Assembly (NCBI GenBank): GCA_042867185.1
Contig: JBHZQV010000015.1
Location: 45,017-109,016 of the forward strand
DNA length: 64,000 nucleotides
Source: Xylophilus sp042867185
GTDB lineage: Bacteria > Pseudomonadota > Gammaproteobacteria > Burkholderiales > Burkholderiaceae_C
Direction: 5' to 3'
The translations under genes and the position numbers were made by a program. This document shows positions 16,203-27,083 of this stretch, one piece after another. Every line of letters begins with the position of its first letter. The first letter of the stretch is position 1. The notes beneath the pieces are model-generated. The model did not search any database and was not told where the DNA came from. It saw only the letters and a program-made list of their open reading frames with translations.

Positions 16203-17552
16203 ATGTTTAAGAAGATCCTAGTTGCCAACCGGGGCGAGATCGCCTTGCGTATCCAGCGAGCCTGCCGGGAGATGGGCGTCACCGCGGTGATGGTCTATTC
16301 GGAGGCCGACAAGGACGCCAAATACGTCAAGCTGGCAGAAGAGGCCGTCTGCATCGGGCCTGCCGCCTCGTCCAACTCCTACCTCAACATGCCGGCGATC
16401 ATCTCGGCGGCCGAGGTGACCGATGCCGAGGCGATCCACCCCGGCTACGGCTTCCTGAGCGAGAACGCCAACTTCGCCGAGCGGGTGGAGAAGAGCGGCT
16501 TCCAGTTCATCGGCCCCACGCCCGAGTCGATCCGCATCATGGGCGACAAGGTGTCGGCCAAGCAGTCGATGCTGAAGGCCGGCGTGCCCTGCGTGCCCGG
16601 CTCCGAGGGCGAACTGCCCGACGACCCGGTGGTGATCAAACGGATCGCCAAGTCGATCGGCTATCCGGTGATCATCAAGGCCGCCGGCGGCGGCGGTGGC
16701 CGTGGCATGCGGGTGGTGCACACCGAGGCCGCGCTGATCAACGCGGTGCAGATGACCAAGGCCGAGGCCGGCGCCGCGTTCAACAACCCGGCGGTGTACA
16801 TGGAGAAGTTCCTCCAGAACCCGCGCCACATCGAGATCCAGATCCTGGCCGACAAGCACCGCAACGCGGTGTACCTGGGCGAGCGCGATTGCTCCATGCA
16901 GCGCCGCCACCAGAAGGTGATCGAGGAGGCGCCGGCGCCGGGCATCCCGCGCAAGCTGATCGAGCGCATCGGCGAGCGCTGCGTGGCCGCCTGCAAGAAG
17001 ATCGGCTACCGGGGCGCCGGCACCTTCGAGTTCCTCTACGAGAACAACGAGTTCTATTTCATCGAGATGAACACCCGGGTGCAGGTGGAGCATCCGGTGA
17101 CCGAGCTGATCACCGGCATCGACATCGTGAAGACGCAGATCATGGTGGCCGCCGGCGAGAAGCTGCCGTTCACCCAGCGCCAGATCGAGCTGCGCGGCCA
17201 CGCGATCGAATGCCGGGTCAATGCCGAGGACGCGTACAAGTTCACCCCGTCTCCCGGCCGGATCACCACCTGGCACGCGCCGGGCGGCCCGGGCGTGCGG
17301 GTCGACTCGCATGCCTACACCAACTACTTCGTGCCGCCCAACTACGACTCGATGATCGGCAAGATCATCACCCACGGCGACACCCGCGAGCAGGCCCTGG
17401 CCCGCATGCGCACCGCGCTGCTGGAGACGGTGATCGAAGGCATCAGCACCAACATCCCGCTGCACCGCGAGCTGCTGCTGGACGCGCGCTTCCAGGAGGG
17501 TGGCACCAACATCCACTACCTGGAAGAGTGGCTGGCACAGCACAAGCGATGA
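16203..17552 (+). CDS. accC: AccC, biotin carboxylase
   Basis: 449-residue ATP-grasp enzyme that carboxylates the biotin on AccB using bicarbonate and ATP. The N-terminal MFKKILVANRGEIALRIQRA, the glycine-rich ATP loop AAGGGGGRGMR (~160-170), YMEKFLQNPRHIEIQ (~199-213) and the active-site region FIEMNTRVQVEHPVTE (~285-300) are all intact. Length is standard. It follows accB by 15 bases and is separated from prmA by a 102-base repeat-rich gap. Confidence 0.98.
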   Translation: MFKKILVANRGEIALRIQRACREMGVTAVMVYSEADKDAKYVKLAEEAVCIGPAASSNSYLNMPAIISAAEVTDAEAIHPGYGFLSENANFAERVEKSGFQFIGPTPESIRIMGDKVSAKQSMLKAGVPCVPGSEGELPDDPVVIKRIAKSIGYPVIIKAAGGGGGRGMRVVHTEAALINAVQMTKAEAGAAFNNPAVYMEKFLQNPRHIEIQILADKHRNAVYLGERDCSMQRRHQKVIEEAPAPGIPRKLIERIGERCVAACKKIGYRGAGTFEFLYENNEFYFIEMNTRVQVEHPVTELITGIDIVKTQIMVAAGEKLPFTQRQIELRGHAIECRVNAEDAYKFTPSPGRITTWHAPGGPGVRVDSHAYTNYFVPPNYDSMIGKIITHGDTREQALARMRTALLETVIEGISTNIPLHRELLLDARFQEGGTNIHYLEEWLAQHKR

Positions 17553-17562
17553 GGACGACTCC

Positions 17563-17645
17563 CCCCCGAAGTGCCTGCGGCGCCTCCCCCTCGCGGGGGC
17601 GCTACCTGCGGCCCGGCGAAGCCGGCTCCGCGGTGGCTCCGACGA
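17563..17645. repeat. Dispersed intergenic C/G-run repeat, copy 1
   Basis: Lies between accC and prmA. Its second half (gggggcgctacctgcggccc, then ggcgaagccggctccgcggtg) aligns base for base with the element at 60710-60753 (gggggcaacaccggtggacc, then ggcggagccggatccatggtg). No gene is seen in it. Confidence 0.75.
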
Positions 17646-17654
17646 AAGCACTGC

Positions 17655-18545
17655 ATGTTTGAGATTCGGCTGCTCGTACCAGAGGACCGTGTCGAGCCGG
17701 TCAGCGACGCCCTGGAGGCGCTCGATGCGCTGTCCGTCAGCGTCGAGGATGCTGATGCGCAGACCGATGCGGAACAGGCCCTGTTCGGCGAGCCCGGCAT
17801 GCCGCCGCCGAAAGACGGCTGGCAGCGCTCCCGGGTGCTGGCGCTGTTTCCGCAGGAGGCCGATGCCCGGGAGGCGGCCACGTTGCTGTCGGCCCAGGAT
17901 TTCTTCGCCGACTGCCAGGTCCTGGAGATCGCCGAGGTGGCCGAGCAGGACTGGGTGCGCCTCACCCAGTCGCAGTTCGCGCCGGTCGAGATCACGCCCG
18001 ATTTCTGGATCGTGCCCACCTGGCACGAGCCGCCGGCCGCCGCCCGCCATGTGATCCGGCTCGACCCGGGCCTGGCCTTCGGCACCGGCACCCATCCGAC
18101 GACCCGCATGTGCCTGCGCTGGATCGCCCGCCAGGCCGCGCCGCTGGGCCGGGTGCTCGACTACGGCTGCGGCTCGGGCATCCTGGCGATCGGTGCGTCG
18201 CGCTACGGCGCCTCGGAGATCGACGCGGTCGATATCGACGAGGCGGCGGTGCAGTCGACCCTGCTGAACGCCGCCGCCAACGCCGCCGCGCTGCAGGCCG
18301 GCCTGCCGACCCAGGCGCAGGGCGTCTACGGCACGGTGCTGGCCAACATTTTGGCCACGCCGCTCAAGGTGCTGGCGCCGCTGCTCTGCGCCCACGTGGC
18401 GCCCGGCGGATCGCTGGTGCTCGCCGGTATCCTGGAGCGCCAGGCCGACGAGTTGAAAGCCGCCTACGCCCCGTATCTGGCCCTGTCGGTGTCCGACACC
18501 GAAGACGGCTGGATCCTGATGACCGCGCAACGCGCATCCGCTTGA
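17655..18545 (+). CDS. prmA: PrmA, ribosomal protein L11 methyltransferase
   Basis: 296-residue SAM-dependent enzyme that trimethylates ribosomal protein L11. The N-terminal L11-binding domain starts MFEIRLLVPEDRVEPVSDAL. The Rossmann SAM site is LDYGCGSGILAIGASRYGA (~168-186), and the catalytic-loop motif VLANILATPLKVLAPLL follows (~230-246). ATG 17655 is chosen because 28 upstream in-frame codons run through the dispersed repeat. It sits between accC and the DUF3426 gene, a conserved order in Burkholderiales. Confidence 0.95.
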   Translation: MFEIRLLVPEDRVEPVSDALEALDALSVSVEDADAQTDAEQALFGEPGMPPPKDGWQRSRVLALFPQEADAREAATLLSAQDFFADCQVLEIAEVAEQDWVRLTQSQFAPVEITPDFWIVPTWHEPPAAARHVIRLDPGLAFGTGTHPTTRMCLRWIARQAAPLGRVLDYGCGSGILAIGASRYGASEIDAVDIDEAAVQSTLLNAAANAAALQAGLPTQAQGVYGTVLANILATPLKVLAPLLCAHVAPGGSLVLAGILERQADELKAAYAPYLALSVSDTEDGWILMTAQRASA

Positions 18546-18603
18546 ACGCGCAGCGGGTCCGAGGCCGGACACGCCCCGGCCGCTGCCTAGAATCGGGGCT
18601 GCC

Positions 18604-19899
18604 ATGAGCCTCATCACCCGCTGCCCCAACTGCAGCACGATGTTCAAGATCGTGCCCGACCAGCTCCGCATCTCGGAAGGCTGGGTGCGCTGCGGCCATT
18701 GCTCCGACATCTTCGATGCGTCGCGGCACCTGCAGTCGCACGACGAGGCCGCGCGGGCCGCCGATGGCGCGAACGCGCCGGCTCCTGCGCCTGCGATCGA
18801 CCCGGTAGCCGCGACCGCCGCGGTGGCCGCGGCGCCCCTCGACACGGCTGCCCCCGATGTCCCGGCGCTGTCGGACGACCCGGTCGCCGCGTCGCGCGCA
18901 CTTTCGGCACCGGCCGGTGCGGCAGTGCCAACAGAGGCACCTTCGGTCTGGCTGCGCCGCTCCGGCGCCAGTGCGCTGCTGCACCGGGGCCATGCGGCCG
19001 GGCCGGCGGAGGAGGAGGACGACGACGATCTGTTCCATCCCCGCAGCGGCCACGGCACCGCCTGGCAGGAAACGCGGCAGGAGCCCTATGCGGGCCGGCA
19101 TGCACCCCCCCACCCTTTCGACGACACCGATCCGGCGCAGCCTTCGGCGCCACCGCCGCCCACGCCGATGGCGCCGGTCCGGCCGGTGCCCACCGAAGGC
19201 CCGCTGGCGGTGCCGGTCCTCACGGAAGACGTGCCGTCGGCGCTGCTGCTGCAGACGGCCGACAGCGACATCGCCCAGAGCCCGCTCTACGACTCGGTCT
19301 TCGCGGTACCCGAAGCGCCGATGGCCGGCACCGCCGAGGCGGAGGCCGAGGCCGATCCCGACGAGGACGCCAAGCTGCTGGAGCTGGACTTCGTGCGCAT
19401 CGCCGAGCGCAAGGCCTTCTGGCGGCGGCCGGCGATCGTCGCCGCGTCGGCACTGGTCTGCGTACTGCTGGCCGTGGCCCTGGCCGGCCAGGCCGCCCTG
19501 CGGGAGCGCGACCGGCTCGCCGCCACGGTGCCGGCGCTGCGGCCGGTGCTGGCCGCGCTGTGCGTCCCGCTGTCGTGCCAGGTGGGCCCGCGCCGCCAGA
19601 TCGAGGCGATCGCGATCGAGGGCTCGGCCTTCAACAAGGCCCGTGGCAACCTCTACCAGCTGAGCGTCGACCTGCGCAGCAGCGCCACCACGCCGCTCGC
19701 CATGCCGGCGCTGGAGCTGACCCTGACCGATACCGACGGCCAGACGCTGGTGCGCCGGGTACTCGAGCCGACCGACCTGCGGGCGCCGCAGCTGCTGCAG
19801 CCGCAGGGCGCCTGGAGCGGCACGCTGCCGATGCGGGTGCAGGACCCGGCGATGGCCTCGCGCATCGCGGGCTACGGCCTGCTGGCTTTCTATCCCTGA
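18604..19899 (+). CDS. Zinc-ribbon and DUF3426 membrane protein
   Basis: 431 residues. The N-terminal MJ0042-type zinc ribbon has Cys7-x2-Cys10 and Cys30-x2-Cys33 (RCPNCSTMFKI; RCGHCSDIFD). A long Ala/Pro-rich low-complexity linker (~45-255) follows, then one transmembrane helix (~278-300) and a C-terminal DUF3426 domain (~305-431). The family is widespread downstream of prmA in Burkholderiales; its function is unknown, and its architecture suggests a membrane-tethered regulator. The start ATG lies 58 bases after prmA. Confidence 0.88.
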   Translation: MSLITRCPNCSTMFKIVPDQLRISEGWVRCGHCSDIFDASRHLQSHDEAARAADGANAPAPAPAIDPVAATAAVAAAPLDTAAPDVPALSDDPVAASRALSAPAGAAVPTEAPSVWLRRSGASALLHRGHAAGPAEEEDDDDLFHPRSGHGTAWQETRQEPYAGRHAPPHPFDDTDPAQPSAPPPPTPMAPVRPVPTEGPLAVPVLTEDVPSALLLQTADSDIAQSPLYDSVFAVPEAPMAGTAEAEAEADPDEDAKLLELDFVRIAERKAFWRRPAIVAASALVCVLLAVALAGQAALRERDRLAATVPALRPVLAALCVPLSCQVGPRRQIEAIAIEGSAFNKARGNLYQLSVDLRSSATTPLAMPALELTLTDTDGQTLVRRVLEPTDLRAPQLLQPQGAWSGTLPMRVQDPAMASRIAGYGLLAFYP

Positions 19900-19946
19900 C
19901 GGCGGCCCGGCCACCGTCGCTTTCTTTCTCCCTCTACCTCCACACC

Positions 19947-20831
19947 ATGGCAGCCATCATCTGCGGTTCTCTCGCGTTCGACACCATCATGAATTTCGAG
20001 GGGCGGTTCGCCGAGCAGATCCTGCCCGACCAGATCCACATCCTCAACGTGTCCTTCCTGGTGCCGTCGCTGCGCCGCGACTACGGCGGCTGCGCCGGCA
20101 ACATCGCCTATGCGCTCAAGCTGCTCGGCGGCACGCCGCTGCCGATGGCCGCGGTCGGCACCGACGGCGCCGACTACCTGCAGCGCCTGCGCGACCTGGG
20201 CATCAGCACCGAACTGGTTCTGACGCTGGACGACCTGCACACCGCCCAGTGCATGATCACCACCGACACCGACAACAACCAGATCACCGCGTTCCACCCC
20301 GGCGCGATGATGCAGGCGCACCGCAACCGGATCGAGGCGCGCCCCGACGTCGCCCTGGGCATCGTCTCGCCCGACGGCCGCGATGCGATGCTGCAGCATG
20401 CCGAGCAGTTCGTGGCGGCCGGCATCCCGTTCGTCTTCGATCCGGGCCAGGGGCTGCCGATGTTCGACGGCGCGGCGCTGCGCGGTTTCGTCGAGCAGGC
20501 CGACTGGGTCACCGTCAACGACTACGAAGGCCGGATGCTCACCGAGCGCACCGGCTGGAGCCTGGCCGACATCTCGCGCAAGGTGCGCGGCCTGGTCGTG
20601 ACGCTGGCCGGCGAAGGCTGCGATGTCTGGGTCGACGGATCTGCCGTGCGCGTCGCGGGTGTCCCGGCCGAGGCGGTGGTCGACCCGACCGGCTGCGGCG
20701 ACGCCTGGCGCGGCGCCCTGCTGCACGGGCTGGAGCAGGGCTGGGACCTGGTGCGCTGCGCCGAGCTGGGCAATCGCATCGGCGCGCGCAAGATCGCCCA
20801 GCGCGGCCCGCAGAACTACACGCTCGGTTGA
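19947..20831 (+). CDS. PfkB-family carbohydrate/adenosine kinase
   Basis: 294-residue ribokinase-fold kinase. It begins MAAIICGSLAFDTIMNFEGR, carries YGGCAGNIAYALKLLGG (~45-61, the sugar-binding N-terminal motif) and ends with the catalytic anion-hole motif DPTGCGDAWRGALLHG (~246-261), containing the base Asp in GCGD. The C-terminal half resembles bacterial adenosine/guanosine kinases, so a nucleoside is a likely substrate, but this is not certain. ATG 19947 is preceded by a pyrimidine-rich stretch. It follows the DUF3426 gene by 47 bases and faces the H1-like gene. Confidence 0.88.
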   Translation: MAAIICGSLAFDTIMNFEGRFAEQILPDQIHILNVSFLVPSLRRDYGGCAGNIAYALKLLGGTPLPMAAVGTDGADYLQRLRDLGISTELVLTLDDLHTAQCMITTDTDNNQITAFHPGAMMQAHRNRIEARPDVALGIVSPDGRDAMLQHAEQFVAAGIPFVFDPGQGLPMFDGAALRGFVEQADWVTVNDYEGRMLTERTGWSLADISRKVRGLVVTLAGEGCDVWVDGSAVRVAGVPAEAVVDPTGCGDAWRGALLHGLEQGWDLVRCAELGNRIGARKIAQRGPQNYTLG

Positions 20832-20866
20832 TCCACCAGGCCGCCTCGGAGCGGCGCCTGGAAACG

Positions 20867-20897
20867 AAAAAACCCGGCACCTCGCGGATACCGGGTT
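20867..20897 (-). terminator. Intrinsic terminator of the H1-like gene
   Basis: The arms aacccgg (20871-20877) and ccgggtt (20891-20897) form the stem. On the minus strand this reads hairpin then a run of T (complement of the A-run 20867-20872), 20 bases beyond the H1-like stop. It may also stop transcripts from the kinase side. Confidence 0.8.
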
Positions 20898-20916
20898 GCG
20901 CGGAGCCTGCCGAAGC

Positions 20917-21651
20917 TTAGGGCTTGCTTCCCGTCGGAAAGGGCCATGCGGCTTGGGGGTTCAGCGTGGTCTGTGCCGCAGGTGCCGCGGTGGCCGTCGC
21001 GCCGGTAGCGGCCTTGGCCTTCTTGGGGGCGGCAGGCTTGCTGGTGGTGGTCTTGGTCGCTGCAGGCTTGGCGGCAGGCTTCGGTGCCGGTGCGGCGGCC
21101 TTCTTGGCAGCGGCCTTCTTCGCAGGCGCCGGTGCGGGCGCAGGTGCGGCCTTCTTGGCGGCCGGAGCAGCCTTCTTGGCAGGCACGGCCTTCTTCGCAG
21201 CAGCCTTCTTGGCCGGCGCTGGCGCTGCCTTGGCGGCGGCCTTCTTCGCCGGTGGCGCAGCCTTCTTGGCGACGACCTTCTTGGCCGGGGTGGCCTTGGA
21301 GGTGGATGCCTTCTTGGCCGGCGCTGCCTTGCCCGATGCGGTCCGGGAAGACGATGCCTTGGTCGTCGCGGCCTTCTTGGTGGTCGCGGCCGTCTTGCTC
21401 ACGGCGGCCTTCTTGGCGGGCGCTGCCTTGCTGGCGGTGGTGGTCTTCTTGGCGGCGACCTTCTTGGTGGCCGCAGCCTTCGACGACGCGGCCTTCGTGG
21501 CCGGTGCCTTGGCGGTCGTGGCCCTGGCGGTCGTCGCAGCCTTCTTCGCTGCTACGGGCTTCTTGGTGGTCGTTGCCGCAGCCTTGGGTGCGGTGGTCGC
21601 CTTCTTCGTGGTGACGGCTTTCTTGGTAGCCGGTTTTTTCGCAGTTGCCAT
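20917..21651 (-). CDS. Histone H1-like Ala/Lys-rich DNA-binding protein
   Basis: 244 residues, almost wholly Ala, Lys, Thr and Pro in AAKK/AKKAA-type repeats, with a short conserved-looking acidic-free tail LNPQAAWPFPTGSKP. Such proteins bind DNA non-specifically and resemble the C-terminal tail of eukaryotic H1 and Bordetella BpH1. ATG 21651 is chosen over ATG 21669 because an ideal SD (aaggag) lies 7 bases before it. The repeats make the length variable between strains by slippage. It has its own terminator and lies downstream of nrdB, separated by strong inverted repeats. Confidence 0.92.
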   Translation of the reverse strand: MATAKKPATKKAVTTKKATTAPKAAATTTKKPVAAKKAATTARATTAKAPATKAASSKAAATKKVAAKKTTTASKAAPAKKAAVSKTAATTKKAATTKASSSRTASGKAAPAKKASTSKATPAKKVVAKKAAPPAKKAAAKAAPAPAKKAAAKKAVPAKKAAPAAKKAAPAPAPAPAKKAAAKKAAAPAPKPAAKPAATKTTTSKPAAPKKAKAATGATATAAPAAQTTLNPQAAWPFPTGSKP

Positions 21652-21711
21652 GACTTTCTCCTTGGTCATATTACAAAGAGCACTTCATGCGCAGCGCGCC
21701 GCACGAAGCGA

Positions 21712-21799
21712 TTCATGGCGATAGGGCACTCGCCCCAGTGCCATGAATGCGGGAACGCCCGCCTTGCACACTCTTATCGGTGTGTCCAAGGACGGGCGT
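21712..21799. repeat. Stacked inverted repeats between nrdB and the H1-like gene
   Basis: Three helices are visible: ttcatggc/gccatgaa (21712-21719 with 21740-21747), gggcact/agtgcc (21724-21730 with 21737-21742, exclusive of the first) and a long hairpin from acgcccg 21755-21761 to cgggcgt 21793-21799 with inner ccttg-cacac/gtgtg-caagg pairing. No T-run follows on either strand. They fall downstream of nrdB and in the 5' leader of the H1-like gene. Confidence 0.65.
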
Positions 21800-21830
21800 G
21801 TATCTGAATGCATGTGGTGGGCGAAGACGA

Positions 21831-22997
21831 TCAGTCCCAGGACAGCGCTCCGCCGGACTGGTACTCGATGACACGCGTCTCGAAGAAGTTGCGCTCCTTC
21901 TTCAGATCGATCATCTCGCTCATCCAGGGGAACGGGTTCTCTTCGTTCGGGAACAGCGGCTCCAGGCCGATCTGCGTGGCGCGGCGGTTGGCGATGTAGC
22001 GCAGGTAGCCTTTGAACATCGACGCGTTCATGCCCAGCACGCCGCGCGGCATGGTGTCTTCGGCGTACTTGTATTCGAGCTCGACCGCCTTCAGGAACAG
22101 GTCCTTGATCTCGCCCTTGAACTCGGAGGTCCACAGCTGGGGGTTCTCGAGCTTCAGCTGGTTGATCAGGTCGATGCCGAAGTTGCAGTGCATCGACTCG
22201 TCGCGCAGGATGTACTGGTACTGCTCGGCCGCGCCGGTCATCTTGTTCTGCCGGCCCAGCGCCAGGATCTGGGTGAAGCCGACGTAGAAGAACAGGCCTT
22301 CCATCAGGCAGGCGAAGACGATCAGCGACTTCAGCAAGGTCTGGTCGGTCTCGAAGGTTCCGGTGTGGAAGTTCGGGTCCATGATCGCCTCGATGTACGG
22401 GATCAGGAACTCGTCCTTGTCGCGGATCGACGGGATCTCGAGGTAGGCGTTGAAGATCTCGCTCTCGTCGAGGCCGAGCGACTCGACGATGTACTGGTAG
22501 GCGTGGGTGTGGATCGCTTCCTCGAACGCCTGGCGCAGCAGGAACTGGCGGCACTCGGGCGCGGTGATGTGGCGGTAGGTGCCCAGCACGATGTTGTTAG
22601 CGGCCAGCGAATCGGCGGTGGTGAAGAAGCCGAGGTTGCGCTTGACGATGCGGCGCTCGTCTTCGGTCAGGCCGTTCGGGTCTTTCCACAACGCGATGTC
22701 GCGCGTCATGTTCACTTCCTGCGGCATCCAGTGGTTGGCGCAGGTGGCCAGGTACTTCTCCCAGGCCCATTTGTACTTGAAGGGTACGAGTTGGTTGACG
22801 TCGGTCTTGGCGTTGATGATGCGCTTGTCGGCCGCGTTGACGCGGCGGTGCACCGGCGCTGCAGGAGCGCTCGCGGGCGCGGCATCCGACGGCGTTGCAG
22901 CGGTGTTTGCAGCGGCCGCCGCGTCGCGCGAACCGGCCGTGGTGTCGGGCTGCGGTGTCGGCGTCGAGGGCTTGACTTCTTCGTCCCAGGTCAGCAT
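21831..22997 (-). CDS. nrdB: NrdB, class Ia ribonucleotide reductase beta subunit
   Basis: 388-residue radical-carrying subunit. A Pro/Ala-rich N-terminal extension (~10-50) precedes the ferritin-like core. Ligand motifs are intact: ADSLAANN (first Asp), AFEEAIHTHAY (Glu, His and the radical Tyr at the position of E. coli Tyr122), LMEGLFFY (Glu) and RDESMHCNFG (Glu, His). The tail ends GGALSWD. It works with NrdA to reduce ribonucleoside diphosphates. It lies 166 bases downstream of nrdA on the same strand. The radical Tyr points to a classic di-iron tyrosyl enzyme rather than a Tyr-less variant. Confidence 0.95.
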   Translation of the reverse strand: MLTWDEEVKPSTPTPQPDTTAGSRDAAAAANTAATPSDAAPASAPAAPVHRRVNAADKRIINAKTDVNQLVPFKYKWAWEKYLATCANHWMPQEVNMTRDIALWKDPNGLTEDERRIVKRNLGFFTTADSLAANNIVLGTYRHITAPECRQFLLRQAFEEAIHTHAYQYIVESLGLDESEIFNAYLEIPSIRDKDEFLIPYIEAIMDPNFHTGTFETDQTLLKSLIVFACLMEGLFFYVGFTQILALGRQNKMTGAAEQYQYILRDESMHCNFGIDLINQLKLENPQLWTSEFKGEIKDLFLKAVELEYKYAEDTMPRGVLGMNASMFKGYLRYIANRRATQIGLEPLFPNEENPFPWMSEMIDLKKERNFFETRVIEYQSGGALSWD

Positions 22998-23044
22998 AGG
23001 TTTTCCAGTGGTCGGATTATGAAAGCAGGCATGCGAAATGAAAA

Positions 23045-23061
23045 GGACCTGTCACAGGTCC
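23045..23061 (-). terminator. Terminator after nrdA
   Basis: Perfect stem ggacctg/caggtcc with a three-base loop. Read on the minus strand it is followed by TTTTCATTT. It lies between nrdA and nrdB, so it may make nrdB expression partly independent or reduced. Confidence 0.65.
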
Positions 23062-23090
23062 ATGCATTTCCACATGCCTCGATGTTGCTG

Positions 23091-23139
23091 GCGGGCATCG
23101 CACGAAGAGCGTTCTCGTCGCGATGCCCGCGCCTTTTTT
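23091..23139 (+). terminator. Plus-strand-directed hairpin in the nrdA-nrdB gap
   Basis: gcgggcatcgc (23091-23101) pairs with gcgatgcccgc (23120-23130), followed by six T on the plus strand (23134-23139). Both nrd genes run on the minus strand, so this would stop antisense transcripts entering nrdA. Confidence 0.55.
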
Positions 23140-23163
23140 GGGCGACAGTTGCGCGCAGTCTTT

Positions 23164-26118
<2,955 letters not shown>

Positions 26119-26145
26119 GGATTTCCTCTGGAAACGGACGGAGGG

Positions 26146-26181
26146 CAGAAAACAAACGCGCCGAGGACATAGCTCGGCGCG
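26146..26181 (-). terminator. Terminator-like hairpin in the nrdA leader
   Basis: cgcgccgag (26157-26165) pairs perfectly with ctcggcgcg (26173-26181) around a 7-base loop. On the minus strand it is followed by TTTGTTTTC, 28-38 bases before the nrdA start. It could be an attenuator or an mRNA-stabilising hairpin. Confidence 0.5.
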
Positions 26182-26232
26182 CGGAAACGAAGCGTTGGAA
26201 ATGCGAAAGGTCGGAGTGCCGGGGCCCGCCAG

Positions 26233-26280
26233 ACCCCATATGTGGTGTGTGGGGCGGGGCCGGTACGCTACCGGTAGCGT
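26233..26280 (-). promoter_or_regulatory. Candidate tandem NrdR boxes
   Basis: Box A accccatatgtggtgt (26233-26248) matches the NrdR consensus acactatatatagtgt at 12 of 16 positions by eye. Box B acgctaccggtagcgt (26265-26280), a perfect palindrome, matches at about 10. They are 32 bases centre to centre, close to the three-turn spacing known for NrdR pairs. Confidence 0.55.
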
Positions 26281-26480
26281 AGCGACCGCCATTTGAGTTG
26301 GCAAGTCTTGACAAGCCCAGAACCGCAGGTTTTCGTCTTCAATCGGCCCTGGTGTGCGCGGCGGGACCTTGCCATGCCGCGATGTCGACCACGAGGCCGA
26401 ACACTGGTGCGGCCTGCAGGCCGTTTTGGGCCGGGAAGGCGCACGGATGGCCGGCCTCCGCCGCCCGCGTTATTTATGGC

Positions 26481-27083
26481 TCAGGTGACGATCGGCACGG
26501 GCAACGCGAAAGACGCCAGTGGCAGCAGGGCATTGAGCGTCTGCCAGTCGAACCCATCGCCCGGATCGTGCTTGCGTCCCGGCGCGATATCGGAGTGCCC
26601 GGCGAGGTAGCGCACCGGGTAGCGCTCCAGCAGCCCGGCGCAGAGGGCGGCCAGGGCCCGGTACTGCGCCGGCTCGAACCGGTCGCCCTCCAGGCCCTCC
26701 AGTTCGATGCCGACCGAGTCGTCGTTGCAGTTGCCCCGCCCCCGCCATGCCGAGCGGCCGGCGTGCCAGGCCCGGGCGTCGCAGTCCACGAACTGCCACA
26801 GCGCCCCATCGCGGCGGATATAGAAGTGGGCGGAGACCTCGACGCCCCGCAGCCGGTCGAAGTAGGGATGGGCATCGCAGTCGAGCGCGTTGCCGAACAG
26901 GGCGAACACCTCGTCGCCCCCGTAGACGCCCGGCGGCAGGCTGATCGAGTGCACCACGACCAGATCGACCGCGGCGCCCGCCGGCCGGGGGCCGAAGTTG
27001 GGCGATGGAAATTTCAGGGCGGGCCGGTACCAGCCGCCGTCCCAAGGACCGGCGGTGCCGGTATCCGCCTCAGCGGGCGGCAT
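26481..27083 (-). CDS. ampD: AmpD, 1,6-anhydro-N-acetylmuramyl-L-alanine amidase
   Basis: 200-residue cytosolic zinc amidase that cleaves the peptide from anhydromuropeptides during wall recycling. Zinc ligands appear in VVVHSISLPPGVYGG (His) and AGHSDIAPGRKHDPGDGFDW (His, Asp); the substrate-loop SVGIELEGLEG is also typical. There is no signal peptide, as expected for AmpD. The start overlaps the pilR stop by 14 bases. Released tripeptide is the substrate of Mpl, encoded at 12578-14101. In related bacteria loss of AmpD derepresses AmpC-type beta-lactamase; no such gene is seen here. Confidence 0.94.
   Translation of the reverse strand: MPPAEADTGTAGPWDGGWYRPALKFPSPNFGPRPAGAAVDLVVVHSISLPPGVYGGDEVFALFGNALDCDAHPYFDRLRGVEVSAHFYIRRDGALWQFVDCDARAWHAGRSAWRGRGNCNDDSVGIELEGLEGDRFEPAQYRALAALCAGLLERYPVRYLAGHSDIAPGRKHDPGDGFDWQTLNALLPLASFALPVPIVT

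Larger units (their letters stand above)
26119..26480. other. Intergenic region upstream of nrdA
   Basis: 362 bases with no convincing gene. It contains a GC hairpin with T-rich tail (26146-26181), two candidate NrdR boxes (26233-26280) and, on the minus strand, TTGCCA and TACGCT spaced 17 bases as a possible promoter overlapping the outer box. The rest (26300-26470) shows nothing recognisable. Confidence 0.55.

Noticed and set aside
20924..21724. Long plus-strand open frame of hydrophobic Ala/Phe/Leu residues
   Set aside because: It is the antisense of the Ala/Lys-rich H1-like gene; Lys codons read backwards give Phe/Leu and the frame is an artefact of composition.
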